A stretch of DNA of 64,000 nt from Paenibacillus dendritiformis (GTDB taxonomy: Bacteria; Bacillota; Bacilli; Paenibacillales; Paenibacillaceae): the NCBI RefSeq assembly GCF_021654795.1, contig NZ_AP025344.1, forward strand, positions 3,162,501 through 3,226,500. Direction: 5' to 3'. The translations under genes and the position numbers were made by a program. A model generated the notes under the pieces. That model was not told the DNA's origin and ran no database searches. It worked only from the letters and a program-made list of their open reading frames with translations. This document shows positions 50,575 through 59,982 of the stretch, one piece after another (the stretch's first letter is position 1; every line of letters starts with the position of its first letter).

Positions 50575-51372
50575 TTGCCTTCTCATCATCATCTTGATAA
50601 TGGTTGGACGCTTGAACTGTGGACGTCCTGCTTGTGGGCGCTGCTGGCGGCGCTATACAGCGCGGCTGCGGCCCTATCCGGCCGCAAGCATAAGCCCTGG
50701 CCGCTGTATCGGCATCTATGCTGGCATGCAGGACTCGCCTGCGCCGCTGCCGCGGTCGCCGGACCGATCGCCGAACGCGCCCATGACGATTTCACGGCGC
50801 ATATGATCGGCCATTTGCTGCTGGGCATGCTGGCCCCGCTCCTGATCGCGCTCGCCTCCCCGATGCGGCTGCTCCTGAGAACGCTGCCTGTTGCCTACTC
50901 GCGCCGAATTGCCGCTATTCTGAAAAGCCGCCTCATACGACTGTTGCATGATCCGGCGATTGCAGCCGCGCTCAATGTAGGAGGATTGTGGGCGCTCTAT
51001 ACGACAGACATCTACTCATGGATGCAGCATCATGTCAGCGTGCATGCGTTCGTTCACCTGCATCTTTTTCTTGCCGGGTATCTTTTCACCGTGTCCATCA
51101 TCTATATCGATCCGATGCCTTACCGGACAAGCTTCCTGTACCGCGCGATTGTACTGGTGACCGCGATGGGCGGACATGCCGTCTTGTCCAAATATATATA
51201 TGCCCGTCCGCCTGCTGGCGTGCCCGCAGCGCAAGCCGAGGCAGGCAGCATGCTCATGTACTACGGCGGCGACGTGATCGAGATTATGCTCGTGTCATTA
51301 TTTTGCTGGCAATGGTTCAAGGCATCCCGTCCCCGGACGCTGCGCACCGAACCGATCTTATACCGGAAATAA
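50575..51372 (+). CDS. Cytochrome c oxidase assembly factor CtaG
   Basis: A 265-residue membrane protein of the CtaG (caa3_CtaG) family with seven helices and conserved histidines (HDDFTAHMIGHLLLGMLAPL, VHAFVHLHLFLAGYLFTVS). CtaG helps deliver copper to cytochrome c oxidase of the caa3 type. The start TTG at 50575 follows GGAAGGATGG; no ATG suits the family N-terminus. It sits 15 bases after DUF2243, so the pair is an operon. A decayed copy lies about 1.1 kb upstream. Confidence 0.85.
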   Translation: MPSHHHLDNGWTLELWTSCLWALLAALYSAAAALSGRKHKPWPLYRHLCWHAGLACAAAAVAGPIAERAHDDFTAHMIGHLLLGMLAPLLIALASPMRLLLRTLPVAYSRRIAAILKSRLIRLLHDPAIAAALNVGGLWALYTTDIYSWMQHHVSVHAFVHLHLFLAGYLFTVSIIYIDPMPYRTSFLYRAIVLVTAMGGHAVLSKYIYARPPAGVPAAQAEAGSMLMYYGGDVIEIMLVSLFCWQWFKASRPRTLRTEPILYRK

Positions 51373-51441
51373 CCTCCAATGGACAATGACCGCTTCTAAC
51401 CGTATGATAGAAACAAATGTTCCCGTAAAAGGAGTGCTGTC

Positions 51442-54400
51442 ATGGAAAAGCGGGGGACAAGCTTCGTACACCTTCACGTTCATACGGAATACAGCCTCAT
51501 GGAAGCAACTTGCCGCCTGGAAGATTTGCTGCAGCGGGCGGCGGCGTGGGAGATGAATGCGCTGGCCATCACCGATAAAGGCGGAATCAACGGGATGATT
51601 CCGTTTAGCCGGCTGGCGGCGGAATACGGCATTCATCCGATTGTCGGCTGTGAAATGCAGGTCGGCGACTCGGATGACACGCTCATTTTATTGGCCGCCA
51701 CCCATCGCGGTTACGAGCACATTGTCGAGCAATTGAACGGCGCTCCATTCCATCCCCCAGCCTTCCATGGCGATATCATCGCGTTGAGCGGCGGCACAAC
51801 CGGAAGCATCCACCGCCTGCTTGCTAGCGGACGGGCGGATGAAGCTGCCAAGCAAGCCCTTCAATATATACAATGGTTTGGCAGCGGAAATTTCTATCTT
51901 GAGGCACAGCATCACGGCCTGGCGGACGACGATGCGGCGCTTGCGCGGACCGTTCATCTGGCCCGGGAAATGAAGATTCCGTTAGCGGCCACCCATGACG
52001 TGCATTACCTTGAACCTGAAGACGCCCCTTTGCTCAAGATGATCCGGCAGCGAAAAAAACGACCGGATCCGGCTGCCCCTGATGCCGCCGGACCGTTTTA
52101 CCTTCCTTCCCCCATGGAAATGAAGGCGAAATTCAGCCATCTGCCGGATGCTATAGCCAATACGGCGCGAATCGCGGAGAAGTGCCGGTTCCAGCCAGGC
52201 CGCGGAACGAACCGGCTTCCAGCCTTCCGCGTGCCGCAAATGCAGAGCCCGGAAAATCCTTCATGCGCTCGATCCGGTGCGGAAGAGAACGAATCCGGGA
52301 AGCCTCCGCTAAGCTCGGATTCGGATGAAGCGCTGCGCCTGTTATGCCTGCAAGGAATGCGGAAACGGTTCGGTTCATCTGATCCGTTGCGCGCTCTCCC
52401 GGTTGGTGCTCATATGCCTGAGCTTGAGCGAATGAATCAAGAGCTGAAGATTATTACGGCGCGGGGGCTCTCCGACTATTTCCTGATCGTATGGGATATC
52501 GTGAAGTATGCGCGGAGCCGGAATATTCCGATAGGCCCGGGAAGAGGCTCGGCCGCGGGAAGCCTGGTGGCGTATTTGCTTGGCGTCACCGAGGTAAATC
52601 CGCTTCTGCACGGCCTATCCTTTGAACGATTTTTGAGTCCGGATCGGGAAGACTTGCCGGATATCGATATCGATGTCTGTCAGAGAAGGCGGCACGAGCT
52701 GCTGCAGTATATGAAGGGCAAATATGGAGAAGAACGGATTGCGCATCTCGGGGTTTTGAATACGTTCGGCGCGCGCGGAGCGGTTCGCGAAGCCGGGACT
52801 TATTTGGGCATGCCCAAAAAACAAGTCGATGTGCTGGCCAAGCTGCTCCCCTCTTTTACCGGGAGAGGCGGCATCCGCCACAGTCTGGACACCCTGCCGG
52901 AACTGGGCAAGCTTCCGGCCGGCAAAGAGCCGTTCCAATCGCTGTTCCAGCTTGCCGAACGGCTGGAAGGATTGCCTCACCAGCATTCCGCTCACCCGTC
53001 GGGAATCATACTCGGGGATGAACCATTGGCCCGGATCATTCCTCTGCAGCGGCGGCCGAACGGAGAACCGATGACGCCTTTTACGAAGGAAGATATCAAA
53101 GCGCTGGGCTTATTAAAAATCGATCTCCTTGGTCTGCGCAACCTGACGCTTATTCAAGATACGCTCGCTTCCATTCATGAACGAACAGGCGAACAGATCG
53201 ATTTGAGCGTTATCCCGCTCGACGATCCGGATACGTTCGAGACTATCGGAAGCGGCAATACATTGGGCTGTTTTCAGCTTGAAAGCATGGGAATCCGCCG
53301 CTTACTGCGCCGCATGCAGCCGAACAGCATCGGCCATTTAGCCGATCTGCTCGCATTGTATCGGCCTGGCGCATGGAATGAGGGAATCGTTGACACGTAT
53401 TTACGCAGGCACCGGGGGGAAGAAACGTACAAGCTTCCGCTGCCTGAATTGGAGCCCGTCCTTGCGCAAACATACGGCCTGATCTTATATCAAGAGCAAG
53501 TGATGGCCATTGCGCAAACGGTAACGGGCTGCTCCATGGGAGAAGCCGACTCTCTCCGGCGCGCTCTTTCCGCGAAATCAGTCGAAGCGCTGTCCCGCCA
53601 TCAGCGGCGCTTCCTTCATGGAGCGGCGGTACGAGGCGTGACAGAAAAGGAAGCTGTGGACATCTTCGACTTTTTGGTTCGGTTTTCCGGGTACAGCTTC
53701 AATAAAGCCCATAGCGTATCCTATGCTTATCTGGCCTACTGGACTGTTTATTTAAAAACGCATTTTCCGAAAGACTATATGGCCTCTTTATTGAGCATGG
53801 AGGGCGGGTATTACGACAAAAAAGTATATCTTCGCGAGATCTCCAAAATGGGCCTTTCCCTGCTTGGGCCCGATATTAACCGGAGCGGACTCGGGTTCCA
53901 TGCGGAAGAGGATGGAATACGCTGCGGGCTGGATGCCGTTCACGGATCAGGGCCGGAATCGGTGATCGCGCTGCTTCGTTCACGCCGCCGAAGCGGGGTA
54001 TTTCGCACCTTTCCCGAATGGGTGGAGCGGATGACAGCAAGCCGGATCAGGAGACCGGTGCTCGAAGCCTGGATCGCCGCAGGCGCCTGCGATTGTTTTA
54101 GCCTTCCCCGCAGGGAGATGATCTGCGATGTGCACGAATTGCCGCATGCTTCAGGCATCAATGCTGCGGCCGCAGAGATTCCCGATTTTACCGAGGCGGA
54201 AAAAAGAAAGATGGAAAAAGCGCTGCTTGGCTTTTCCTTGCGGCCATCTGCATCGAGAAAATGGAATGAGTTTGTGCAGCGCTTCAATATTGTTCCGATC
54301 CGGGCGCTATCCGAATACGGCGATAACGCGCGTGTCCGCATCTGCGGAACTGTCATCCACAGCCGTCGGTATCCGACCCAATCCGGCGAATACGTGCTTA

Positions 54401-54573
54401 TGCTCGTCCTCCAGGATGACACGGATATGATCGAGGTCGTGCTGTATCCTTCAACGTACGAGTCTTTTTTATACGAATTGAATCCGAAGGGCATATTATT
54501 GGAAGGCGATGTCCGGAAGCAAAACGGACAGGCGCGCGTCGTAGCGGACAAAATCAAGGCGCTTGGAGGATAA
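51442..54573 (+). CDS. DNA polymerase III alpha subunit, DnaE type
   Basis: A 1043-residue C-family polymerase, shorter than the housekeeping DnaE of many bacteria. Order: PHP domain (HLHVHTEYSLMEATCRLEDLL at 8), catalytic palm with IPIGPGRGSAAGSLVAYLLG and the Asp pair PDIDIDV near 406, and KIDLLGLRNLTLI near 558; then the fingers and a C-terminal OB fold (VRICGTVIHSRRYPTQSGEY). In the PHP site, ITDKGG has Lys where DnaE proteins usually have His, so exonuclease activity is unlikely. AAAGGAGT precedes the ATG. It is first in an operon with DUF72 and UDG genes, which suggests repair synthesis or lesion bypass. Confidence 0.88.
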   Translation: MEKRGTSFVHLHVHTEYSLMEATCRLEDLLQRAAAWEMNALAITDKGGINGMIPFSRLAAEYGIHPIVGCEMQVGDSDDTLILLAATHRGYEHIVEQLNGAPFHPPAFHGDIIALSGGTTGSIHRLLASGRADEAAKQALQYIQWFGSGNFYLEAQHHGLADDDAALARTVHLAREMKIPLAATHDVHYLEPEDAPLLKMIRQRKKRPDPAAPDAAGPFYLPSPMEMKAKFSHLPDAIANTARIAEKCRFQPGRGTNRLPAFRVPQMQSPENPSCARSGAEENESGKPPLSSDSDEALRLLCLQGMRKRFGSSDPLRALPVGAHMPELERMNQELKIITARGLSDYFLIVWDIVKYARSRNIPIGPGRGSAAGSLVAYLLGVTEVNPLLHGLSFERFLSPDREDLPDIDIDVCQRRRHELLQYMKGKYGEERIAHLGVLNTFGARGAVREAGTYLGMPKKQVDVLAKLLPSFTGRGGIRHSLDTLPELGKLPAGKEPFQSLFQLAERLEGLPHQHSAHPSGIILGDEPLARIIPLQRRPNGEPMTPFTKEDIKALGLLKIDLLGLRNLTLIQDTLASIHERTGEQIDLSVIPLDDPDTFETIGSGNTLGCFQLESMGIRRLLRRMQPNSIGHLADLLALYRPGAWNEGIVDTYLRRHRGEETYKLPLPELEPVLAQTYGLILYQEQVMAIAQTVTGCSMGEADSLRRALSAKSVEALSRHQRRFLHGAAVRGVTEKEAVDIFDFLVRFSGYSFNKAHSVSYAYLAYWTVYLKTHFPKDYMASLLSMEGGYYDKKVYLREISKMGLSLLGPDINRSGLGFHAEEDGIRCGLDAVHGSGPESVIALLRSRRRSGVFRTFPEWVERMTASRIRRPVLEAWIAAGACDCFSLPRREMICDVHELPHASGINAAAAEIPDFTEAEKRKMEKALLGFSLRPSASRKWNEFVQRFNIVPIRALSEYGDNARVRICGTVIHSRRYPTQSGEYVLMLVLQDDTDMIEVVLYPSTYESFLYELNPKGILLEGDVRKQNGQARVVADKIKALGG

Positions 54574-54575
54574 TT

Positions 54576-55361
54576 ATGCTGCTCATCGGAACGGCTGGCT
54601 ACAGCTATGAGGATTGGAACGGGGTCTATTACCCGGAAGGCCTGGATAAAAAGGAACGGCTCTCTTTTTACGCCCGGGAGTTTCCGTTTACCGAGGTGAA
54701 CTCATCGTTTTACGCAATGCCCAACCGGTTTATGCTCTACCATATGCGGGAGAAAACGCCCGATCACTTCCAGTTCGTTATCAAGGCATACCGCGGAATG
54801 ACACATAAACGGGAGGATAACGAACAACATTTTCACGACTTTAAGGAAGCGCTGAAGCCGTTAATCGAGGTTGGCAAGCTGGGATGCGTTCTTGCCCAGT
54901 TCCCTACCAGCTTCCGGAACCGGGATGAGAACCGGGATTATTTGAAGGAATTCAAGGAATTGATGGGCGACATTCCGGTCGTGGTCGAGTTTCGGCATGA
55001 GGAATGGATCGACGAACGGATTTTCGATCTGCTGGAGGAAGAGCAATTGGGTTATGTCTGCGTGGACGAGCCGCAGTTCAAAACGCTCGTTCCGCCGATC
55101 ATCAGGGCCACCGGCCCAATCGGTTATATCCGGTTCCACGGTCGGAATTATAAAAAATGGTGGCATCACAAAGAGACGCATGAACGGTATGACTATTTGT
55201 ATAACGAGAATGAGCTTGCGGATTGGGTTCCGAATATTCGCAAGCTTGCCGAGCGAACGGAAAAGACATTCGTCAGCATGAACAACCATTACCGGGCGCA
55301 GGCGGTCATCAACGGACGGATGCTGCGCGACATGCTGAAGGAGGAGGTCGTTCCCACATGA
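54576..55361 (+). CDS. DUF72 family protein (YecE/YunF-like)
   Basis: A 261-residue TIM-barrel-like protein of the DUF72 family: MLLIGTAGYSYEDWNGVYYP, then TEVNSSFYAMP, FQFVIKAYRG, LAQFPTSFRN, VVVEFRHEEW and YIRFHGRNYKKWW, all family hallmarks. The biochemical role is not known; DUF72 genes are often linked to DNA repair genes. It begins two bases after the dnaE stop and its stop overlaps the UDG start (ATGA), so the three are translationally coupled. Confidence 0.88.
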   Translation: MLLIGTAGYSYEDWNGVYYPEGLDKKERLSFYAREFPFTEVNSSFYAMPNRFMLYHMREKTPDHFQFVIKAYRGMTHKREDNEQHFHDFKEALKPLIEVGKLGCVLAQFPTSFRNRDENRDYLKEFKELMGDIPVVVEFRHEEWIDERIFDLLEEEQLGYVCVDEPQFKTLVPPIIRATGPIGYIRFHGRNYKKWWHHKETHERYDYLYNENELADWVPNIRKLAERTEKTFVSMNNHYRAQAVINGRMLRDMLKEEVVPT

Positions 55362-55945
55362 TCTCTGGAAGCGTCTTGCCGGAAGAACTGCAAGCGATCG
55401 GGAATCTGGATGCGTTGCATGCCATCTGTGAGCGCGTGTTTGTGCCGGAGCCCGGAGAGCGGCTTGTATTCGGCGAAGGACCGGAGCATGCCCGTCTCTT
55501 CCTGCTTGGAGAGGCCCCCGGTGCCAAGGAAGCCGAGAGCGGCCGGCCATTTGTCGGCAACTCGGGAAGACTGCTGAATAAATATTTGCAGAAGGCGGAT
55601 ATTCTCCGCGAGAACGTCTATGTGACAAACGTCATCAAAGTAAGGCCGCCCGGCAACCGGAAGCCGAAAATATCGGAGGTTACCGAAGCGCTGCCGATCT
55701 TGCTGCGGCAAATCGAATTGATCGGTCCGGCCATCATCGTATGTCTGGGAAGCATAGCCGTACAGGCGCTTGTCGACCGCAAAGCGAAAATTACGGAAAT
55801 ACGCGGAACGTGGGTAGAAAAGGACGGTATTCGGATTATGCCCACCTACCATCCGTCCGCCGTATTTCGCGACGAACAGAAAAGAGAGCTTCTGAAGCAG
55901 GATATCTTCTCCGCCGCAGATGCCTTGAAAAAGCTGGAGCCATGA
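55358..55945 (+). CDS. Uracil-DNA glycosylase superfamily protein lacking Fe-S cysteines
   Basis: A 195-residue UDG-fold protein. The signature LLGEAPGAKEAESGRPFVGNSGR then VTNVIKVRPPGNRKP and PTYHPSAVF match family 4 UDG (GEAPG and HPS). Family 4 enzymes use four cysteines for a 4Fe-4S cluster; here KCRPP is KVRPP, the CxPxL helix is TEALPILL, and the N-terminal CxxC is not visible. The protein may be a cluster-free relative or a modified enzyme. AAGGAGGAGG lies 10 bases before the ATG, which overlaps the DUF72 stop. Confidence 0.8.
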   Translation: MISGSVLPEELQAIGNLDALHAICERVFVPEPGERLVFGEGPEHARLFLLGEAPGAKEAESGRPFVGNSGRLLNKYLQKADILRENVYVTNVIKVRPPGNRKPKISEVTEALPILLRQIELIGPAIIVCLGSIAVQALVDRKAKITEIRGTWVEKDGIRIMPTYHPSAVFRDEQKRELLKQDIFSAADALKKLEP

Positions 55946-55970
55946 CCGTTAGCAGTCTTTTATGGCTCCT
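55936..55970 (+). terminator. Possible terminator of dnaE operon
   Basis: GGAGCCAT pairs with ATGGCTCC around a loop that includes the UDG stop codon. There is only a weak T tract after it. Confidence 0.4.
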
Positions 55971-56114
55971 TGCGATCTTCTTGCGACTTTTAATTCGGAT
56001 CACCTTCCCCGCTAGGAGGGCTTCTTCTTTTCTACGCCTTCGACATATAACATCTCATGGCAGAGTTCGCAGATGTAGATAACGAGCTTTCACATCCCGG
56101 GGCTTTTTTGCTTA

Positions 56115-56768
56115 TCAGCCATCCTCCGCTTCCCATTCTTTATGGAATTGCTCCAAATATTCGACCATCACGCGATGCCGCTCCATGGCAAGAGCTTTGC
56201 CGCTGTCTGTATTCATAAGGTCTTTTAATCTCAATAGCTTCTCATGGAAATGATTGATCGCGGTGCCCCTGTGGCTCCGGTATTCCTCTTCCGACCGGAA
56301 TGACGCCGGAGGCTCCTCCGGCTCATGAATCCGATGGCCGGCCCAGCCGGCATAGGCGAACGCGCGCGCAATCCCGATCGCTCCCATCGCGTCGAGCCGA
56401 TCGGCGTCCTGTACGATCCGTCCCTCCAACGTCTTCATCGGCGATTGATGCCCGCCGCTGTAAGACAGGTTCGATACGATATCCATGACATGGGATACCG
56501 CAGCCGCGTCGGCGCCATTCGCCACAAGCCATTCCTTCACCTTAGCGCAGCCGGCCTCCTTCGTCGGATTGAACTTGGCGTCCGCCACATCATGGAGCAA
56601 CGCGGCCAGCTCGCATACCCCGGCATCCGCCCCTTCTTCCTTCGCAATCCGGACCGCCAATCGCCGGACGCGATGAATATGCCACCAATCGTGGCCGCTG
56701 CTGTCGGACTCCACCTGCTCGCGCACATACGCTTCAGCGCGCGCGATCAGTTCCTGACGCGCATTCAA
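56115..56768 (-). CDS. HD domain phosphohydrolase (YedJ-like)
   Basis: A 217-residue cytosolic protein. Metal ligands are visible: first His in GHDWWHIHRVRRLAVRIA, the HD pair in LAALLHDVADAKF and the last Asp in IVQDADRLDAMGAIGIARAF. This layout matches the YedJ/YpgQ subfamily, known to hydrolyse nucleotide triphosphates in some members. GGAGGGAT precedes the ATG. It is the last gene of a minus-strand group after the Gfo/Idh/MocA gene, 50 bases away. Confidence 0.85.
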   Translation of the reverse strand: MNARQELIARAEAYVREQVESDSSGHDWWHIHRVRRLAVRIAKEEGADAGVCELAALLHDVADAKFNPTKEAGCAKVKEWLVANGADAAAVSHVMDIVSNLSYSGGHQSPMKTLEGRIVQDADRLDAMGAIGIARAFAYAGWAGHRIHEPEEPPASFRSEEEYRSHRGTAINHFHEKLLRLKDLMNTDSGKALAMERHRVMVEYLEQFHKEWEAEDG

Positions 56769-56819
56769 TCGCTATCCCTCCCTGCAAATTGGACCGATGT
56801 CTCTACACATCGGCAGCGG

Positions 56820-57839
56820 CTAGCTATACTGCGTCCGAATATCCATCCACCCGGCTGAGGCCGGATGACGAAGCGCTTCCAGCACGACCTGAGCATCATA
56901 TCCGTCCTGGAATGAAAAATAATGAGCCTGCTTGCCCTGGATCGCATGGATCACCTGTCTTAGCACCGGCAGCGTATCGGTCGAATCTCCGACCTGAATC
57001 AGCTCCAGCGGTTGACCCACCGCACCCGCATACAGCTGATCCCAGTTCTCCAACGCAATTGTTCCCTCTGTCCCGTACAGGATGAGAGAGACCCGTTCTT
57101 CCCCCGCGAACCCGGCAATTCCGCTCACGTGAACCGGAATTCCGCTGTCCAGGCGCAGCCCTGCACGGATTCCCGTCTCGCAGTTCCCGCTCTCGGCCGG
57201 CAGCTCCAGCTCGCTCTGCACATGCGTAATGCGGCCAAACAGCTTCTGAATGACATGAATCCAGTGGACGCCAACCTCCAGCACGAAGCCGCCCTGCTGC
57301 CGTGTCCCAATCCATGAGTTATGCTGCCATGCCCGCGGCCATTGCGGAAACTGCAGAAGCAGATCGAGCTTCCGGATCTCGCCGATCGCGTTTTCCGCCA
57401 ACATGTGCCTTACCCGCTCCACCGGCGCTTCATGCGGCATCGAGAAATGAATGGCGTGCAAGACCTGCGCCTCGCGTGCTTGCCGCAGGAGCTCCTTCGC
57501 TTCGTTCACGCTGTTCGCCAGCGGCTTCTCGCAGAAAACATGTATCTTCCTGCGAAGCGCTTCCATGGCAATATCATAGTGGAACGCGGGAGGCACGGAG
57601 ATATACGCCAGATCGAGCTTCGTCTCCTCTAGCAGCGCCGCGTAGTCCGAGTACCATGCCGCATGCGGGAAGCTGTCTCGATAAGTATTTTGGAATTGAT
57701 CGCGGGCGTGCCCGTTCGCTTCGCAGATGGCCGCAACCTCTATCGCTTGCGCGAATTCCGGCTGAGCCGCCAGACGAAGCATATATTGTCCCATATGGCC
57801 CAGTCCGAAGACCGCCATTCTGATTTTGTTGCTGTTCAT
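56820..57839 (-). CDS. Gfo/Idh/MocA family oxidoreductase
   Basis: A 339-residue NAD(P)-dependent dehydrogenase. The N-terminal Rossmann motif is AVFGLGHMGQYMLRLA (residues 9-24) and the EKP signature is in HVFCEKPLANSVNEA; a C-terminal alpha/beta domain follows with EVGVHWIHVIQKLFGR. The substrate would be a sugar or inositol-like compound; the sequence alone does not decide. It shares a strand with the beta-lactamase-like gene upstream (33 bases between), so they are likely co-transcribed. Confidence 0.85.
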   Translation of the reverse strand: MNSNKIRMAVFGLGHMGQYMLRLAAQPEFAQAIEVAAICEANGHARDQFQNTYRDSFPHAAWYSDYAALLEETKLDLAYISVPPAFHYDIAMEALRRKIHVFCEKPLANSVNEAKELLRQAREAQVLHAIHFSMPHEAPVERVRHMLAENAIGEIRKLDLLLQFPQWPRAWQHNSWIGTRQQGGFVLEVGVHWIHVIQKLFGRITHVQSELELPAESGNCETGIRAGLRLDSGIPVHVSGIAGFAGEERVSLILYGTEGTIALENWDQLYAGAVGQPLELIQVGDSTDTLPVLRQVIHAIQGKQAHYFSFQDGYDAQVVLEALRHPASAGWMDIRTQYS

Positions 57840-57871
57840 TGTTCTCTCTCCCTATTGCACTGCGCACTTAT

Positions 57872-58966
57872 CTATAAACCCGGCCAGCCATATGGCTTCC
57901 CGATATGGCGAATCAAGTCGCCTGTCAGCGCCTTGTCCTGCGGCTTGCCCGGATCGGAATTGGTCATGACGACGATTCCGCTACGCAAGCGCGGGTAAGC
58001 CAGCAGCTTGCACTGGAAGCCGATTCCCCAGCCTTGGGAGACGACAAGCGGTTCTCCTTCGGCAGACGGAACGAATACCCCCAGCCCAGCCTCTTCGGCG
58101 CAGCCGCTGCCCGCCATCATCTGCCGGGCCATCTCCGGCCGCAGAATCGAGGCCGCGTCCCCGTTCCAGGCGGCCATCACCTCCAGAGCCAGCAGAGCGA
58201 GCTCCGTTGGCGTCGACCACAGGCCGGCGGCGGCCAGGCACGGGTAATACGCCCGTGAACGGTCTACCACTCGGCCATCTTGGTGATGTCCGGACGAGGC
58301 GCTTGCTTTCGCCTTGATTTCTTCCGCGCGTCCGATTTTCGAATCATAATAATTCCAGTAAAAGGTTCGCTTCAAGCCTAACGGCGCCATGACGAGCCGC
58401 TCCATCGCAACGGCAAAAGTCTCTCCGGTCACATCCTCGATAAGCTGCTCGATGACGCAGTAACCGGCGTCCGAATAAGCGTATCGGGTCCCCGGCACCT
58501 TCTGGATATGTACAGGCTCGGAATGATACGGGGTAGCGCCCGCCAATATCTCCCTCACGGCAGGCAACGGATCCGTCGTCCGGTAAATGCCGAAGCTTCC
58601 CGGCGGATCCACGATCCCGGACTGATGCGCGAGCAGATGACGCAGCGTGACGTTCACGTTTGCCGTATAGGGACTGTCCGGAAGCCGCCACGTCCGCAAA
58701 TAACGGTTCGCTTCCGTGTCCAGTTCCAGGACCCCCGCCTGCACGAGGCGAAGAACGCCAACCGCCGTAACCATTTTGCTCATGGAACAGGCATGGAACA
58801 AGCTGTTCGCCGTCACCTTGCGCCCCGAACCGGCTTCCAGCTCCCCGCAGCCGCCGCTCCACTCCAACCGCCCGTTACAGATTAGGGCGATGCTCGCGCC
58901 CGGCACCCGGTGCTGTCTCCTCAGTGCCTCAATCCCATTGTCGTCCCTGTCGATGATGCGCTTCAT
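57872..58966 (-). CDS. Serine hydrolase, class C beta-lactamase family
   Basis: A 364-residue cytosolic or surface-released hydrolase (no signal peptide). The SxxK serine is in SLFHACSMSKMVTAVGVLRL (Ser of SMSK), the YxN-like motif is RYAYSDAGYCVIEQLIED (YSD), and a C-terminal QGWGIGFQCKLLA takes the place of the KTG box. Members include esterases, DD-peptidases and D-aminopeptidases. GGGAGCTGAG precedes ATG 58966. It is followed by the Gfo/Idh/MocA gene. Confidence 0.85.
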   Translation of the reverse strand: MKRIIDRDDNGIEALRRQHRVPGASIALICNGRLEWSGGCGELEAGSGRKVTANSLFHACSMSKMVTAVGVLRLVQAGVLELDTEANRYLRTWRLPDSPYTANVNVTLRHLLAHQSGIVDPPGSFGIYRTTDPLPAVREILAGATPYHSEPVHIQKVPGTRYAYSDAGYCVIEQLIEDVTGETFAVAMERLVMAPLGLKRTFYWNYYDSKIGRAEEIKAKASASSGHHQDGRVVDRSRAYYPCLAAAGLWSTPTELALLALEVMAAWNGDAASILRPEMARQMMAGSGCAEEAGLGVFVPSAEGEPLVVSQGWGIGFQCKLLAYPRLRSGIVVMTNSDPGKPQDKALTGDLIRHIGKPYGWPGL

Positions 58967-59120
58967 GAACTCAGCTCCCATTCATCTCGGAATGCAATGC
59001 GTCGCGCCTCCTGGCGAATGACCGCCTCGCTATGCCTTCGCAGGGATGAACTGTGCCTTCCCGAGGCAAGCGTTCCGCCATAGCCGCCCATTGCCTTGAA
59101 ACTGACGATATGCGGCGGCT

Positions 59121-59606
59121 TTACTTCCAGACCTGCCCCAGCTTGTCGGCATAAAAGGCAATCGCCCGGCTATAGGCGCGAATGCCTTCATCTTCCGAAG
59201 TCTCCGCCAGCGCGGTCAACAGCAGTTGCATCGCCTCCGCATGCTCGCCAAGGTTATGCAGGGCCATCGCGTAAAATACGCCAAATTCCTTGCGCTCAGG
59301 ATATTCGCGCATGCCCTGTCCGAGCGTCTCCTTCGCCTCGGCGTACCGCCCCAGCGTGCGGTAAGTGCTGCCCAAGCCAAGCAGGGCTGCGGCGCGGTAT
59401 TCATCGTTGAGCGGACAGCGCAGCGCCTGTTCATAATACGGGACGGCCTCCCGTTCCCGGCCAAGATTGTCATGCGCCCAAGCGAGCTGGCATAGAATTT
59501 CCCCACTGTTCGGGTCTTGCTCCAGCAATCCCGCCAACAGCGGAATCGCTTCTTCCGCCCGACCGGCCGCTCTCAAATCGATAGCACGCTTCAGCGCGTC
59601 ATTCAT
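59121..59606 (-). CDS. TPR-repeat protein
   Basis: A 161-residue protein of tandem tetratricopeptide repeats: ILCQLAWAHDNLGREREAVP then YYEQALRCPL, GLGSTYRTLGRYAEAKETLG and YAMALHNLGEHAEAMQLLLT. It would serve as a protein-binding scaffold in the cytosol. The partner is unknown. The short length and clean repeats resemble the tetratricopeptide proteins common in Bacilli. Confidence 0.85.
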   Translation of the reverse strand: MNDALKRAIDLRAAGRAEEAIPLLAGLLEQDPNSGEILCQLAWAHDNLGREREAVPYYEQALRCPLNDEYRAAALLGLGSTYRTLGRYAEAKETLGQGMREYPERKEFGVFYAMALHNLGEHAEAMQLLLTALAETSEDEGIRAYSRAIAFYADKLGQVWK

Positions 59607-59712
59607 CGGTCGTTCGTCCTTTCATCCTATATCGCACATCGTCGCGCGCTCATACATTATACCACCTTCTTCCACCCCAGTCAGGCTGTTCTTCTCCCCT
59701 TTGCTTCACTAT

Positions 59713-59825
59713 CCCTTCGAGTCAGAAGCGTCTCCGTCCTCCGTTTCTTTGGGCCAATATCCCCTTCCGTCAGAAGCGTTACCACCCTCCGTCTCTTTGG
59801 GCTGATATACCCTTCCGTCAGTTCG
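59713..59825. repeat. Tandem repeat of 48-49 bp, about 2.3 copies
   Basis: Copies begin at the CCCTTC of 59713, 59762 and 59810. Each carries GTCAGAAGCGT and TCTTTGGGC, with diverged bases between. Confidence 0.7.
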
Positions 59826-59982
59826 TTCTAATCTACCGCGATCCTTTCACTAGGCAGTGTCCCTTTCCCCTCTAACTCGGCCATTCACTCAATCCGCTCT
59901 CGTCACGGGCGGCAAGACCAAGATAAAGATACTGAGCCGCAGAAAGAATGATGCCAAGTAGCTTCGCATGGACATGTTCTCT

